A stretch of DNA of 5,328 nt from CALMFQ01 sp964495595 (GTDB lineage Bacteria; Pseudomonadota; Gammaproteobacteria; Burkholderiales; SCOH01). Every line of letters starts with the position of its first letter. The stretch's first letter is position 1. A model generated the notes under the pieces. The model was not told where the DNA came from and searched no databases. It saw nothing but the letters and a program-made list of their open reading frames with translations. Below are positions 1 through 4,744 of this stretch, in pieces. Both the position numbers and the translations under genes were made by a program. The stretch is from assembly GCA_964495595.1 (NCBI GenBank), contig CAZBWH010000123.1, positions 1-5,328 of the forward strand, read 5' to 3'.

Positions 1-558
1 CACCACTTCCAGCGTCACATCTTCGCGGATGGTGACCATCTCGAAGTCCATCACCGAGCCGACCTGATCCTCGTCGTAGGACAGCGCCGATTGCAGTTGT
101 TCGCGCTCTTCCTGTTCGAGCGAATCCATCAGCTCGTGAACCACCTCGCGCGGCAGATCCGGCGCCAGGTCGGCGATTTCGTCGGCGTCCAGCTGTTCGG
201 CGGCGGCGATGATTTCGTCGCTGTCCATTGTCGCCAGCAGCGTTTCACGCACCGCATCCGACACTTCCAGCAGGATGTCGCCTTCGTCGTCCGGGCTGAC
301 CAGTTCCCAGACCGTCAGCCGCTCTACCGGTGGCAGGGCTTCGAGAATGTGGGCAACGTCAGCCGGATGCAGTTGCTGCAGCTTGTGTTGCAGTTCGGTG
401 AGGTTTTGCCGGTGAACCAGCGTTTCCACCAGGTCATGCTTGGGCATGTCCTGCTTGTGGACCAGTTCTTCAACCAGCTTGTGGCGCTGCAGCAGGCGCT
501 GCACCTGATGCAGGCTGTCCTGCAGGCTTTCCTGCGGCTTTTGGTCGTTGACGTTCAT
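1..558 (-). CDS. mgtE: Magnesium transporter MgtE, N-terminal part (cut by window edge)
   Basis: Inner-membrane Mg2+ channel of the MgtE/SLC41 family, which admits magnesium and closes when cytosolic Mg2+ is high. Only the first 186 codons are present and no membrane segment is reached. What is visible is the cytosolic sensor part. Residues about 10-60 are a helical N-terminal extension (KPQESLQD near residue 7). Residues about 60-165 are the acidic MgtE N-domain, with LHPADVAHILEALP at 63-76, DEGDILLEVSD at 91-101 and LDADEIADLAPDLP at 123-136. MDFEMVTIRED at 170-180 opens the first CBS domain. The acidic N-domain and CBS domains are the known Mg2+-sensing surface of the family. The ATG at 558 is the first start after an in-frame TAG four codons upstream, and the KPQESLQD start resembles pseudomonad-type MgtE as I recall it. 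No strong Shine-Dalgarno is visible, and the bases just before ATG form the 3' arm of an inverted repeat. The family is certain, full length unknown. Confidence 0.95.
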   Translation of the reverse strand, partial: MNVNDQKPQESLQDSLHQVQRLLQRHKLVEELVHKQDMPKHDLVETLVHRQNLTELQHKLQQLHPADVAHILEALPPVERLTVWELVSPDDEGDILLEVSDAVRETLLATMDSDEIIAAAEQLDADEIADLAPDLPREVVHELMDSLEQEEREQLQSALSYDEDQVGSVMDFEMVTIREDVTLEVV

Positions 559-717
559 GGCGTCTGTCTACCCGTCGAACGCGGGCAACGGCTCAGACGC
601 CCGCGGGGTTAATAGTGTGTCTGCTGCTGAGAAAGTTTCGAGCGACTACTGCTAGAGTCCATTGTCTGGATATCCATTCATACCGCGCTACGGCGCGGCA
701 AACCGGGGTGAATTATA
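559..717 (-). promoter_or_regulatory. mgtE promoter candidate and structured leader
   Basis: A perfect -10 hexamer TATAAT lies on the minus strand at 717-712. No good -35 is visible at 16-18 bp upstream; that position falls at the end of the hydrolase gene, on and beside a 10-bp palindrome CGGCATGCCG (729-738). If transcription starts near 705, the leader is about 147 bases. It holds a 6-bp GC hairpin with a 4-base loop (683-698), the palindrome TGGATATCCA (667-676), a CCCGCGGG palindrome (600-607) and an 8-bp stem GGCGUCUG/CAGACGCC (601-594 with 566-559). The last stem closes right at the mgtE AUG and encloses a smaller CCCG/CGGG stem (585-582 with 574-571). The hexamer and repeats are seen directly. 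Their use as promoter and regulatory leader is inference. The leader does not look to me like the Gram-positive M-box, though I could not search for it. Confidence 0.45.
652..681 (-). CDS. Possible 9-codon upstream reading frame in the mgtE leader
   Basis: If the leader starts near 705, the first ATG in it (681) opens a frame of nine codons, MNGYPDNGL, ending in TAG at 654-652. It lies directly after the GC hairpin at 683-698, which would hide any ribosome binding site, and no Shine-Dalgarno is visible. In enterobacteria a short proline-containing leader peptide controls the unrelated transporter gene mgtA; the analogy here is loose because there is only one proline. Translation is unproven. 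Confidence 0.12.
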   Translation of the reverse strand: MNGYPDNGL

Positions 718-739
718 CATGCAGCAAGCGGCATGCCGT

Positions 740-1990
740 TCAGCCAGCTGTAAATTCCTGTTGTCGTGTCTGCGGCAGGTCGAGCGTGCTTGCAATCACC
801 GCATACACTTCGGGGTGATTGAGCAGTTGAATGTGGTTCAGTCCGTCGATTTCGGTGCTGTCGTCGGCTAGATGATCGGCGGTGGCGCTGCGCATCCGTA
901 CCAGACCGTCGCCCAGCAGCCTGCCAAGTGTGCTGTGCCCGCTCATGACGCTGCCAACAAAGTGAAAATGCGCCTGCGGCGGTCGTAGCGGGACATGCGG
1001 TGGCCGTGGCCGCTTCGGGTGATGCGATTTGCCGTGACGCAGATCCTTGATGCCGGTGCTGCGTTCGTCGGCCAGGTCAGCCAGCGGTTCGGTTACATCG
1101 AACGCCTGCAGCACCCTGACCCCCAGATGCGCTGCCTTTTCCAGCGGAGCGCCCAGATGTGGCGAGCCCAGGCAGAACACGTGGCTGATCTTGCCCGCCC
1201 AGTCGGCCTTGCCCATTACCCCGTAGCTGCATGCCGAGCGTGCCACCAGTCCACCCATGCTGTGGCCGATCAGTACCAGTTGCTCGATCGGCTGCGGCCA
1301 GGCTTCGCACAGGCGAGTCAGCAGTTGAGCCAGCATCCGGCCGTTTTGCTCGATCCGGATGCCGGTGTTGTAGCGCACGAACAAGGGGCTGAAGCCCTGT
1401 TGCTGCAGTTGTTCGGCATACGGGCGGTTGTGTGCGTGTTCGCCGGTGCTGAAAAAGGACCACGAGGTTTCGTCGCAGCACAGTCCGTGAATGAATACCA
1501 CCAGTTTGCCGCTGGCTGTCGGAAACTGCGCAGCCAGCGCACTGCGCTCAATCAGCAGTGGCTGGCCATGAGTGTAGAAACCCATTCGCAGCGCCAGTGG
1601 ATTGCGGTTGCGCAACAGATAATCGCCGAATGCGCCGTTGACTGCGCTGACCAGCTGGCTGGGTAGCTGCCCCGGCTGCAGGGCAGGGGTACGCGATTTT
1701 TCCGCATGCGCCAGCAGCACATCCAGCGCCTTGAAGGCCGCGCCACCAATCCCGCGCACTGCGCCGTAAACGCCTTGGGTGATCTTGTCGTGCACCGGCC
1801 GCACGACGGCGCTGCCGGCATTGGCGACTGGGGCGCGGGCCAGATTGCGGAATGACAGATCGGCAATCCGTTCGTGCATTTGCTGAACCCGCTGGGTAAT
1901 CCGCTCGAACCCGGCCCCCGCCAGCGCCACCGCGCCACGAATCTGGTGCCAGCCTTGAGGGGTAACGGGGCGGTAGGGAGAGCGACGCAT
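740..1990 (-). CDS. Alpha/beta-hydrolase (lipase/esterase-type, PGAP1-like)
   Basis: A 416-residue serine hydrolase of the alpha/beta-hydrolase fold, probably an esterase or lipase; the substrate cannot be told from sequence. Visible motifs: VVFIHGL at 164-170 (HG oxyanion strand), IGHSMGGLVARSA at 241-253 with nucleophile Ser244, FCLGSPHLGAPLEK at 272-284 (the SPHLG(A/T)P motif typical of PGAP1-like and related lipases), GDGLVRMRSA at 360-369 with likely acid Asp361, and GLNHIQLLNHPEVY at 383-396 with likely His386. Residues 1 to about 135 precede the hydrolase core and match nothing I recognise. No clear signal peptide is seen, so a cytoplasmic place is the default. A basic, proline-rich insert (HHPKRPRPPHVPLRPP, 323-338) lies before the acid strand. 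I chose the ATG at 1990 because AGGA sits 6 bases upstream; a TTG at 2032 or ATG at 2005 would lengthen the protein but has no visible ribosome binding site. It lies 121 bases after mtgA, with no clear promoter or terminator between. Confidence 0.88.
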   Translation of the reverse strand: MRRSPYRPVTPQGWHQIRGAVALAGAGFERITQRVQQMHERIADLSFRNLARAPVANAGSAVVRPVHDKITQGVYGAVRGIGGAAFKALDVLLAHAEKSRTPALQPGQLPSQLVSAVNGAFGDYLLRNRNPLALRMGFYTHGQPLLIERSALAAQFPTASGKLVVFIHGLCCDETSWSFFSTGEHAHNRPYAEQLQQQGFSPLFVRYNTGIRIEQNGRMLAQLLTRLCEAWPQPIEQLVLIGHSMGGLVARSACSYGVMGKADWAGKISHVFCLGSPHLGAPLEKAAHLGVRVLQAFDVTEPLADLADERSTGIKDLRHGKSHHPKRPRPPHVPLRPPQAHFHFVGSVMSGHSTLGRLLGDGLVRMRSATADHLADDSTEIDGLNHIQLLNHPEVYAVIASTLDLPQTRQQEFTAG

Positions 1991-2110
1991 GCTGTTTCCT
2001 GTCATCCGAAAGGTAATGGGGGGCAATGCCAAGTCTGGCCGGAAGATGTTACGGCAATTCAGTCCCGGGCGGGCATTTTGTTGCGCTGCGACATCGGCTC
2101 GTTGTGCCGC
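1991..2110. other. Intergenic spacer between mtgA and the hydrolase gene
   Basis: The 120 bases between the mtgA stop and the hydrolase start hold the ribosome binding site AGGAAACAGC just before the ATG (minus strand, about 1991-2000). I see no GC-rich hairpin followed by a T run, so no intrinsic terminator for the aroE-mtgA operon. A TTGGCA hexamer on the minus strand (2031-2026) resembles a -35, but no convincing -10 follows at 16-18 bp. Read-through from mtgA into the hydrolase gene is possible. Confidence 0.4.
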
Positions 2111-2794
2111 TCACGGAAAATCCGCCGCCCACATCCGGCGCTGGATGATGGCCGCCTTGCGCGATAATTTACGGTCGGTGCGGTGTTTGTCGAAATAGCG
2201 TGGATTGGGCACCATGGCGGCCAGCCGGGCTGCCTGGGAGGCGGACAGCTTGCTGGCGCTGGTTTTGTAATAATGCCGGGCGGCGGCCTCGGCGCCAAAG
2301 ACGCCATCACCCCATTCGATCACGTTGAGGTAAATTTCGAATATCCGCTGCTTGCTCATCATGCCTTCCAGCATGACCGTGATGATGGCCTCTTCGGCTT
2401 TGCGCCAGGGGGTTTTGCGCGACGAGAGAAACAGGTTTTTTGCCAGTTGCTGGCTGATGGTCGAGCCGCCGGCGACGATCCGGCCTTTTTTCAGGTTTTT
2501 TTCCCAGGCAGTCTGGATGCCTTCCCAGTCGAAGCCTTCGTGATCGAGGAATTTGGCATCTTCCGAGGCGATCAGGGCGCGCTTGAGGTTGGGCGAGACC
2601 TGCCGGTACGGTACCCATTTGTGCCGCAGTTCGGCGTCGGGGTCGGATTCCTGCAGGCGGGCCAGTTGCTGTTCCATGAAGGCGCTGGCGGCAGGATTAT
2701 GATCAACCCACCACCAGACATGCCCGAACAGCCACAGTTGATACAGCAGGACGACAACGATCAATGCCAGCAGGCCGCGGCCGATCCATTTCAT
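2111..2794 (-). CDS. mtgA: Monofunctional biosynthetic peptidoglycan transglycosylase
   Basis: A membrane-anchored GT51 enzyme that polymerises lipid II into glycan strands at the outer face of the inner membrane, without a transpeptidase domain. The length is 227 residues, normal for MtgA. A single N-terminal membrane segment spans about residues 5-30 (LLALIVVVLLYQLWLFGHVWWW). The GT51 motifs follow in order: ALIASEDAKFLDHEGFDW at 73-90 with catalytic Glu78, GGSTISQQLAKNLFLS at 109-124, RKAEEAIITVMLE at 131-143, IFEIYLNVIEWGDGVFGAEAAARHYY at 151-176 (in part), and LSASQAARLAAMVPNP near 183-198. The ATG at 2794 shares its A with the TGA of aroE (TGATG), so translation is probably coupled; an earlier in-frame ATG at 2857 lies inside aroE and is rejected because it would put 21 non-homologous residues before the membrane anchor. 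It is the last gene of the tight operon. An aroE-mtgA pair is, from memory, common in betaproteobacteria. Confidence 0.96.
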   Translation of the reverse strand: MKWIGRGLLALIVVVLLYQLWLFGHVWWWVDHNPAASAFMEQQLARLQESDPDAELRHKWVPYRQVSPNLKRALIASEDAKFLDHEGFDWEGIQTAWEKNLKKGRIVAGGSTISQQLAKNLFLSSRKTPWRKAEEAIITVMLEGMMSKQRIFEIYLNVIEWGDGVFGAEAAARHYYKTSASKLSASQAARLAAMVPNPRYFDKHRTDRKLSRKAAIIQRRMWAADFP

Positions 2795-3618
2795 CACAAC
2801 AGGCCGGCCCTGATCTGTGCAATCAGCGGCAGGGTGCGTGGCTTGATGCCTCGCCACAACAGGAATGACTCTGCTGCCTGTTCGACCAGCATACCCAGAC
2901 CGTCAGTCTGTCGGGCTGCACCCTGTTGCTCGGCAAACAGCAGGAACGGAGTCTGTCCTTTGCCGTACATCATGTCGTAGGCCAGGCTGCCGGAGGCAAA
3001 GCAGCCGGCCGGTAGTGGTGGCTGTTCGTTAGCCAGGCTGGCCGATGTGGCATTGATGACGATATCGAAGGACTGCCCGGCCAGCGCCGCATACCCGCCA
3101 CCGGTGATCGGGCCGAGGCTGGCGAACTGTTCGGCGAGTTGCCCGGCCTTGCTGTCGGTGCGGTTGGCGATGGTCAGGCTGGCCGGTTGTTCGGCCAGCA
3201 AAGGCTGTAGTACGCCACGCGCCGCGCCGCCCGCGCCCAGCAGCAGTATGCGCTTGCCTTGCAACGGCACGCCAAGGTTGTCGCGGATATCAGTGCACAG
3301 GCCGGCGCCATCGGTGTTGTCGCCAAAGATCGTCGAGTCGTCAAACCGCAGTGTATTGACCGCGCCAGCCAGTTGAGCGCGGCGCGACAGGCGGGTGGCC
3401 AGCTGGTAGGCCTGCTCCTTGAATGGCACGGTGACATTCAGCCCCTTGCCTCCCCCCTTGTAGAAGGTGTTGACGGCGGCGCGGAAGCCGTCGATCGGCG
3501 CCAGGATGCGATCGTAGCGCAGTTGCTGGCCGGTCTGGCTGGCAAAGGCTGCGTGGATCAGCGGCGATTTGCTGTGTTCAACCGGATTGCCGATCACGGC
3601 GTAGCGATCAAAGGACAT
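2794..3618 (-). CDS. aroE: Shikimate dehydrogenase (NADP+)
   Basis: A cytosolic enzyme that reduces 3-dehydroshikimate to shikimate with NADPH, the fourth step of the chorismate (aromatic amino acid) pathway. At 274 residues it is the usual length. Substrate site: YAVIGNPVEHSKSPLIH at 6-22 (serines 16 and 18), GLNVTVPFKEQA at 59-70 with catalytic Lys67, AGAVNTL at 84-90, and GDNTDGAG at 99-106 with catalytic Asp103. NADP site: LLLGAGGAARGV at 125-136, and ANRT at 151-154, whose Arg fits the NADP-type phosphate clamp. Later motifs are NATSAS at 189-194, YDMMYGK at 214-220 and DGLGMLVEQAAESF at 239-252 (Gln247). The start ATG at 3618 has AAGGA 10 bases upstream, overlapping the stop region of the preceding small gene, 5 bases away. 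All catalytic residues are present, so it should be active and is the classic AroE rather than a YdiB or SDH-L paralogue. Confidence 0.97.
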   Translation of the reverse strand: MSFDRYAVIGNPVEHSKSPLIHAAFASQTGQQLRYDRILAPIDGFRAAVNTFYKGGGKGLNVTVPFKEQAYQLATRLSRRAQLAGAVNTLRFDDSTIFGDNTDGAGLCTDIRDNLGVPLQGKRILLLGAGGAARGVLQPLLAEQPASLTIANRTDSKAGQLAEQFASLGPITGGGYAALAGQSFDIVINATSASLANEQPPLPAGCFASGSLAYDMMYGKGQTPFLLFAEQQGAARQTDGLGMLVEQAAESFLLWRGIKPRTLPLIAQIRAGLL

Positions 3619-3623
3619 GAGGA

Positions 3624-4004
3624 TTATTTCCTTGCAGATGAAGCAGACGAAAACGTGTCGGCCATGCGTTCCAGTGCCAGATTGCGCGGTGCGGGCGGCG
3701 CAGGCATGGCTTCAGGGTCGGCTGGTGAGTGGAGGGGCTGGCGAGGTGCCGGCCGTTCAGCAGGCGGTTTGGGCAGGCCAACGACGTTGGGCGCAGCCAG
3801 CCCGACTGGCGAGACAATGGCCCCGGCTGGCGCATCGCCAGGGTGGCCGAATGCCGGCTGGCCGTTGGCATCGACCCAGCGAACGACGGGCTGGGTCGCA
3901 GGCGCGGGCGGCATCCAGCCAACGCGCTGCAGCACACCAGCGGGGTTGAGCCAGTAAATGGCTGCGCCAACCGCTACCAGTACCCCCACCGGCCAGAGCC
4001 GCAT
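3624..4004 (-). CDS. Small membrane-anchored proline-rich protein, function unknown
   Basis: I do not recognise this 126-residue protein with certainty. Residues about 4-20 (WPVGVLVAVGAAIYWLN) form one hydrophobic segment, either an uncleaved anchor or a signal peptide. Residues about 41-63 (VRWVDANGQPAFGHPGDAPAGA) recall the DUF4124 pattern, in which a short beta segment of the type 'YRWVDENGxxxFSD' follows the signal. Residues 64-110 are rich in proline and alanine and probably extended, and the tail ends in SSASSARK. The expected place is the periplasm, tethered to the inner membrane. The ATG at 4004 shares its A with the TGA of the rhodanese gene (TGATG), which supports this start; a TTG at 4019 is the only longer option. 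The stop lies 5 bases before aroE. In several betaproteobacteria, as I recall, a TonB-like gene sits just upstream of aroE; this protein has the anchor-plus-Pro-rich plan but no TonB C-terminal domain that I can see. Confidence 0.75.
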   Translation of the reverse strand: MRLWPVGVLVAVGAAIYWLNPAGVLQRVGWMPPAPATQPVVRWVDANGQPAFGHPGDAPAGAIVSPVGLAAPNVVGLPKPPAERPAPRQPLHSPADPEAMPAPPAPRNLALERMADTFSSASSARK

Positions 4005-4456
4005 CAGCTTTGCACCCAAGGCAACTGACGGGCTTTCCAGCCATTGACCCTGCCACGATGATGGTCGGTATTCTTGTCGCCTTCAAAGCCTTCCAGCACG
4101 TTGAAGCAATCGCTGAAACCATGGGCCGCGGCGGCGCGGGCGGCCTGGTCAGAGCGAACACCGGAGCGGCAAATGAACAGAACCAGTGACTCCGGGTCTA
4201 CCTGGTGATGCAACTGGGTGAGAAAGTTCGGGTTGTCGATCATGCCGGGAAATGTTTTCCATTCAATGTTGACCGCCCCCGGAATGGTGCCCACGAAATT
4301 CCATTCGGCGTTGCTGCGCACGTCGACCAGTTTGGCAGACGGCAGGTTTTGCAGCAGGTAGGCCGCTTCGTCGGGCGTCACGGCGCCGGAATAGGGTAAC
4401 TGCAGCTGGTCGGCGCGCTGTTTGGCCGCCATCAGGATGTCGTTGGTCCGGCTCAT
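4004..4456 (-). CDS. Rhodanese-domain sulfurtransferase
   Basis: A single-domain rhodanese of 150 residues. Such proteins carry a persulfide on an active-site cysteine and pass sulfur to acceptors such as cyanide, thiols or biosynthetic partners; the real acceptor here is unknown. Key features: VTPDEAAYLLQ at 26-36, KLVDVRSNAEW at 42-52 (the DVR strand), VGTIPGAVNIEW at 55-66 (the G-x-IPGAxNI motif), and the active loop FICRSGVRSDQAA at 94-106 with catalytic Cys96 in CxxGxRS form. GFSDCFNVLEGFEGD at 113-127 and the C-terminal NGWK complete the fold. There is no signal peptide, so it is cytosolic. The ATG at 4456 has GGGAG 6 bases upstream; an upstream in-frame start at 4531 has no such signal and would cross the promoter region. 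It is the first gene of the minus-strand operon and is divergent from glnA. Rhodanese genes next to glnA are, as I recall, common in betaproteobacteria. Confidence 0.93.
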   Translation of the reverse strand: MSRTNDILMAAKQRADQLQLPYSGAVTPDEAAYLLQNLPSAKLVDVRSNAEWNFVGTIPGAVNIEWKTFPGMIDNPNFLTQLHHQVDPESLVLFICRSGVRSDQAARAAAAHGFSDCFNVLEGFEGDKNTDHHRGRVNGWKARQLPWVQS

Positions 4457-4486
4457 GTCGTGCTCCCGGTTGAAAGGATGAAATTC

Positions 4487-4516
4487 ATTATCGCAAACGG
4501 ATCGAGCCCAAGCCAA
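4487..4516 (-). promoter_or_regulatory. Candidate sigma-70 promoter of the rhodanese-aroE-mtgA operon
   Basis: On the minus strand a -35-like TTGGCT (4516-4511, four of six consensus bases) is followed after 18 bp by GATAAT (4492-4487, five of six). Transcription would start near 4480, leaving a leader of about 24 bases that contains the GGGAG ribosome binding site. The hexamers are seen; promoter activity is inferred. The -35 lies only about 10 bp from the nearer NtrC-like dyad (4527-4543), so NtrC bound there could affect this operon too. Confidence 0.45.
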
Positions 4517-4526
4517 GCTATCGAGT

Positions 4527-4543
4527 TGCACCGTGGTGGTGCG
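4527..4543 (+). promoter_or_regulatory. NtrC binding site 1 (distal to glnA)
   Basis: The dyad TGCACC-GTGGT-GGTGCG matches the NtrC (NRI) consensus TGCACC-N5-GGTGCA at 11 of 12 specified bases. Its centre is 31 bp upstream of that of the second dyad and about 130 bp upstream of the predicted sigma-54 start. In enteric bacteria two strong NtrC sites about 32 bp apart form the glnA enhancer, where phosphorylated NtrC oligomerises and activates sigma-54 polymerase by looping. The match is seen; NtrC binding is inferred from the consensus and position. Confidence 0.8.
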
Positions 4544-4557
4544 CGTGGTGTGTGGAG

Positions 4558-4574
4558 TGCACTGTTACGGTGCG
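4558..4574 (+). promoter_or_regulatory. NtrC binding site 2 (proximal to glnA)
   Basis: The dyad TGCACT-GTTAC-GGTGCG matches the NtrC consensus at 10 of 12 specified bases (pyrimidine allowed at the sixth would make it 11). It lies on the same face of the helix as the first dyad (31 bp, close to three turns) and about 98 bp upstream of the predicted sigma-54 start. The pair together is much stronger evidence than either site alone. Confidence 0.8.
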
Positions 4575-4590
4575 TTATGGTTGCGCTGGC

Positions 4591-4619
4591 TTGGCTTAAC
4601 CCTCTTGTGGCACAATAAC
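4591..4619 (+). promoter_or_regulatory. Possible sigma-70 promoter of glnA (weak)
   Basis: TTGGCT (4591-4596) and AATAAC (4614-4619) are 17 bp apart, each with four of six consensus bases; a start near 4626 would follow. Many glnA genes have a housekeeping promoter in addition to the sigma-54 one. The match is weak, and another poor pair (TTGTGG 4605-4610 with ATTAAT 4628-4633, also 17 bp apart) competes with it. Confidence 0.25.
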
Positions 4620-4637
4620 TTGCTTTGATTAATTGCC

Positions 4638-4654
4638 TGGCATGGTTCATGCTT
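4638..4654 (+). promoter_or_regulatory. Sigma-54 (RpoN) promoter of glnA
   Basis: CTGGCATG-N4-ATGCTT has the -24 GG (4639-4640) and -12 GC (4651-4652) separated by exactly 10 bases, the spacing sigma-54 requires. It differs from the consensus TGGCACG-N4-TTGCW at two core positions (C to T, T to A). The start would be near 4664, giving an 81-base leader. The distance to the two NtrC dyads (centres near -98 and -129) fits an enhancer. A second TGGCAC...TTGC element at 4608-4623 has better boxes but one base too many between them. Use of this element is inferred. Confidence 0.65.
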
Positions 4655-4744
4655 TTCTGCAAGCAATCATCGTCGTGCGTCATCCATTCCGTTGATCCGG
4701 ACGATTTCTATCAGTACCACACAGTTAGCAGATAGGAGAATTAA

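Larger units (their letters stand above)
4510..4597. repeat. 9-bp inverted repeat bracketing the NtrC sites
   Basis: AAGCCAAGC (4510-4518) and its exact reverse complement GCTTGGCTT (4589-4597) are 70 bp apart and enclose both NtrC-like dyads almost symmetrically. Each arm carries a TTGGCT hexamer, pointing outward to rhodanese on one side and to glnA on the other. The repeat is seen directly; any role is inference. Confidence 0.6.

Noticed and set aside
91..612. Plus-strand open frame of 173 codons
   Set aside because: It lies opposite mgtE, whose minus-strand frame gives a clear MgtE N-domain. The plus-strand product is low-complexity and matches no fold.
683..698. GC hairpin CCGCGC-loop-GCGCGG as terminator of the hydrolase gene
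   Set aside because: No T run follows on the minus strand (the next bases are TATGAATGG), and it lies after a perfect TATAAT, so a leader element is more likely. On the plus strand there is no upstream gene to end.
995..1666. Plus-strand open frame of 223 codons
   Set aside because: It is antisense to the hydrolase, whose catalytic motifs are intact on the minus strand; open antisense frames are expected at this GC content.
2794..2857. Longer mtgA start at 2857
   Set aside because: The extra 21 residues lie inside aroE and precede the membrane anchor without family match; the TGATG start at 2794 gives the usual MtgA N-terminus.
2183..2980. Plus-strand open frame of 265 codons
   Set aside because: It overlaps mtgA and the end of aroE in antisense. 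Both real genes have full motif sets; the plus-strand product has none.
4456..4531. Longer rhodanese start at 4531
   Set aside because: The extra 25 residues have no ribosome binding site, cross the predicted promoter and reach the NtrC dyad; the ATG at 4456 has GGGAG at ideal spacing.
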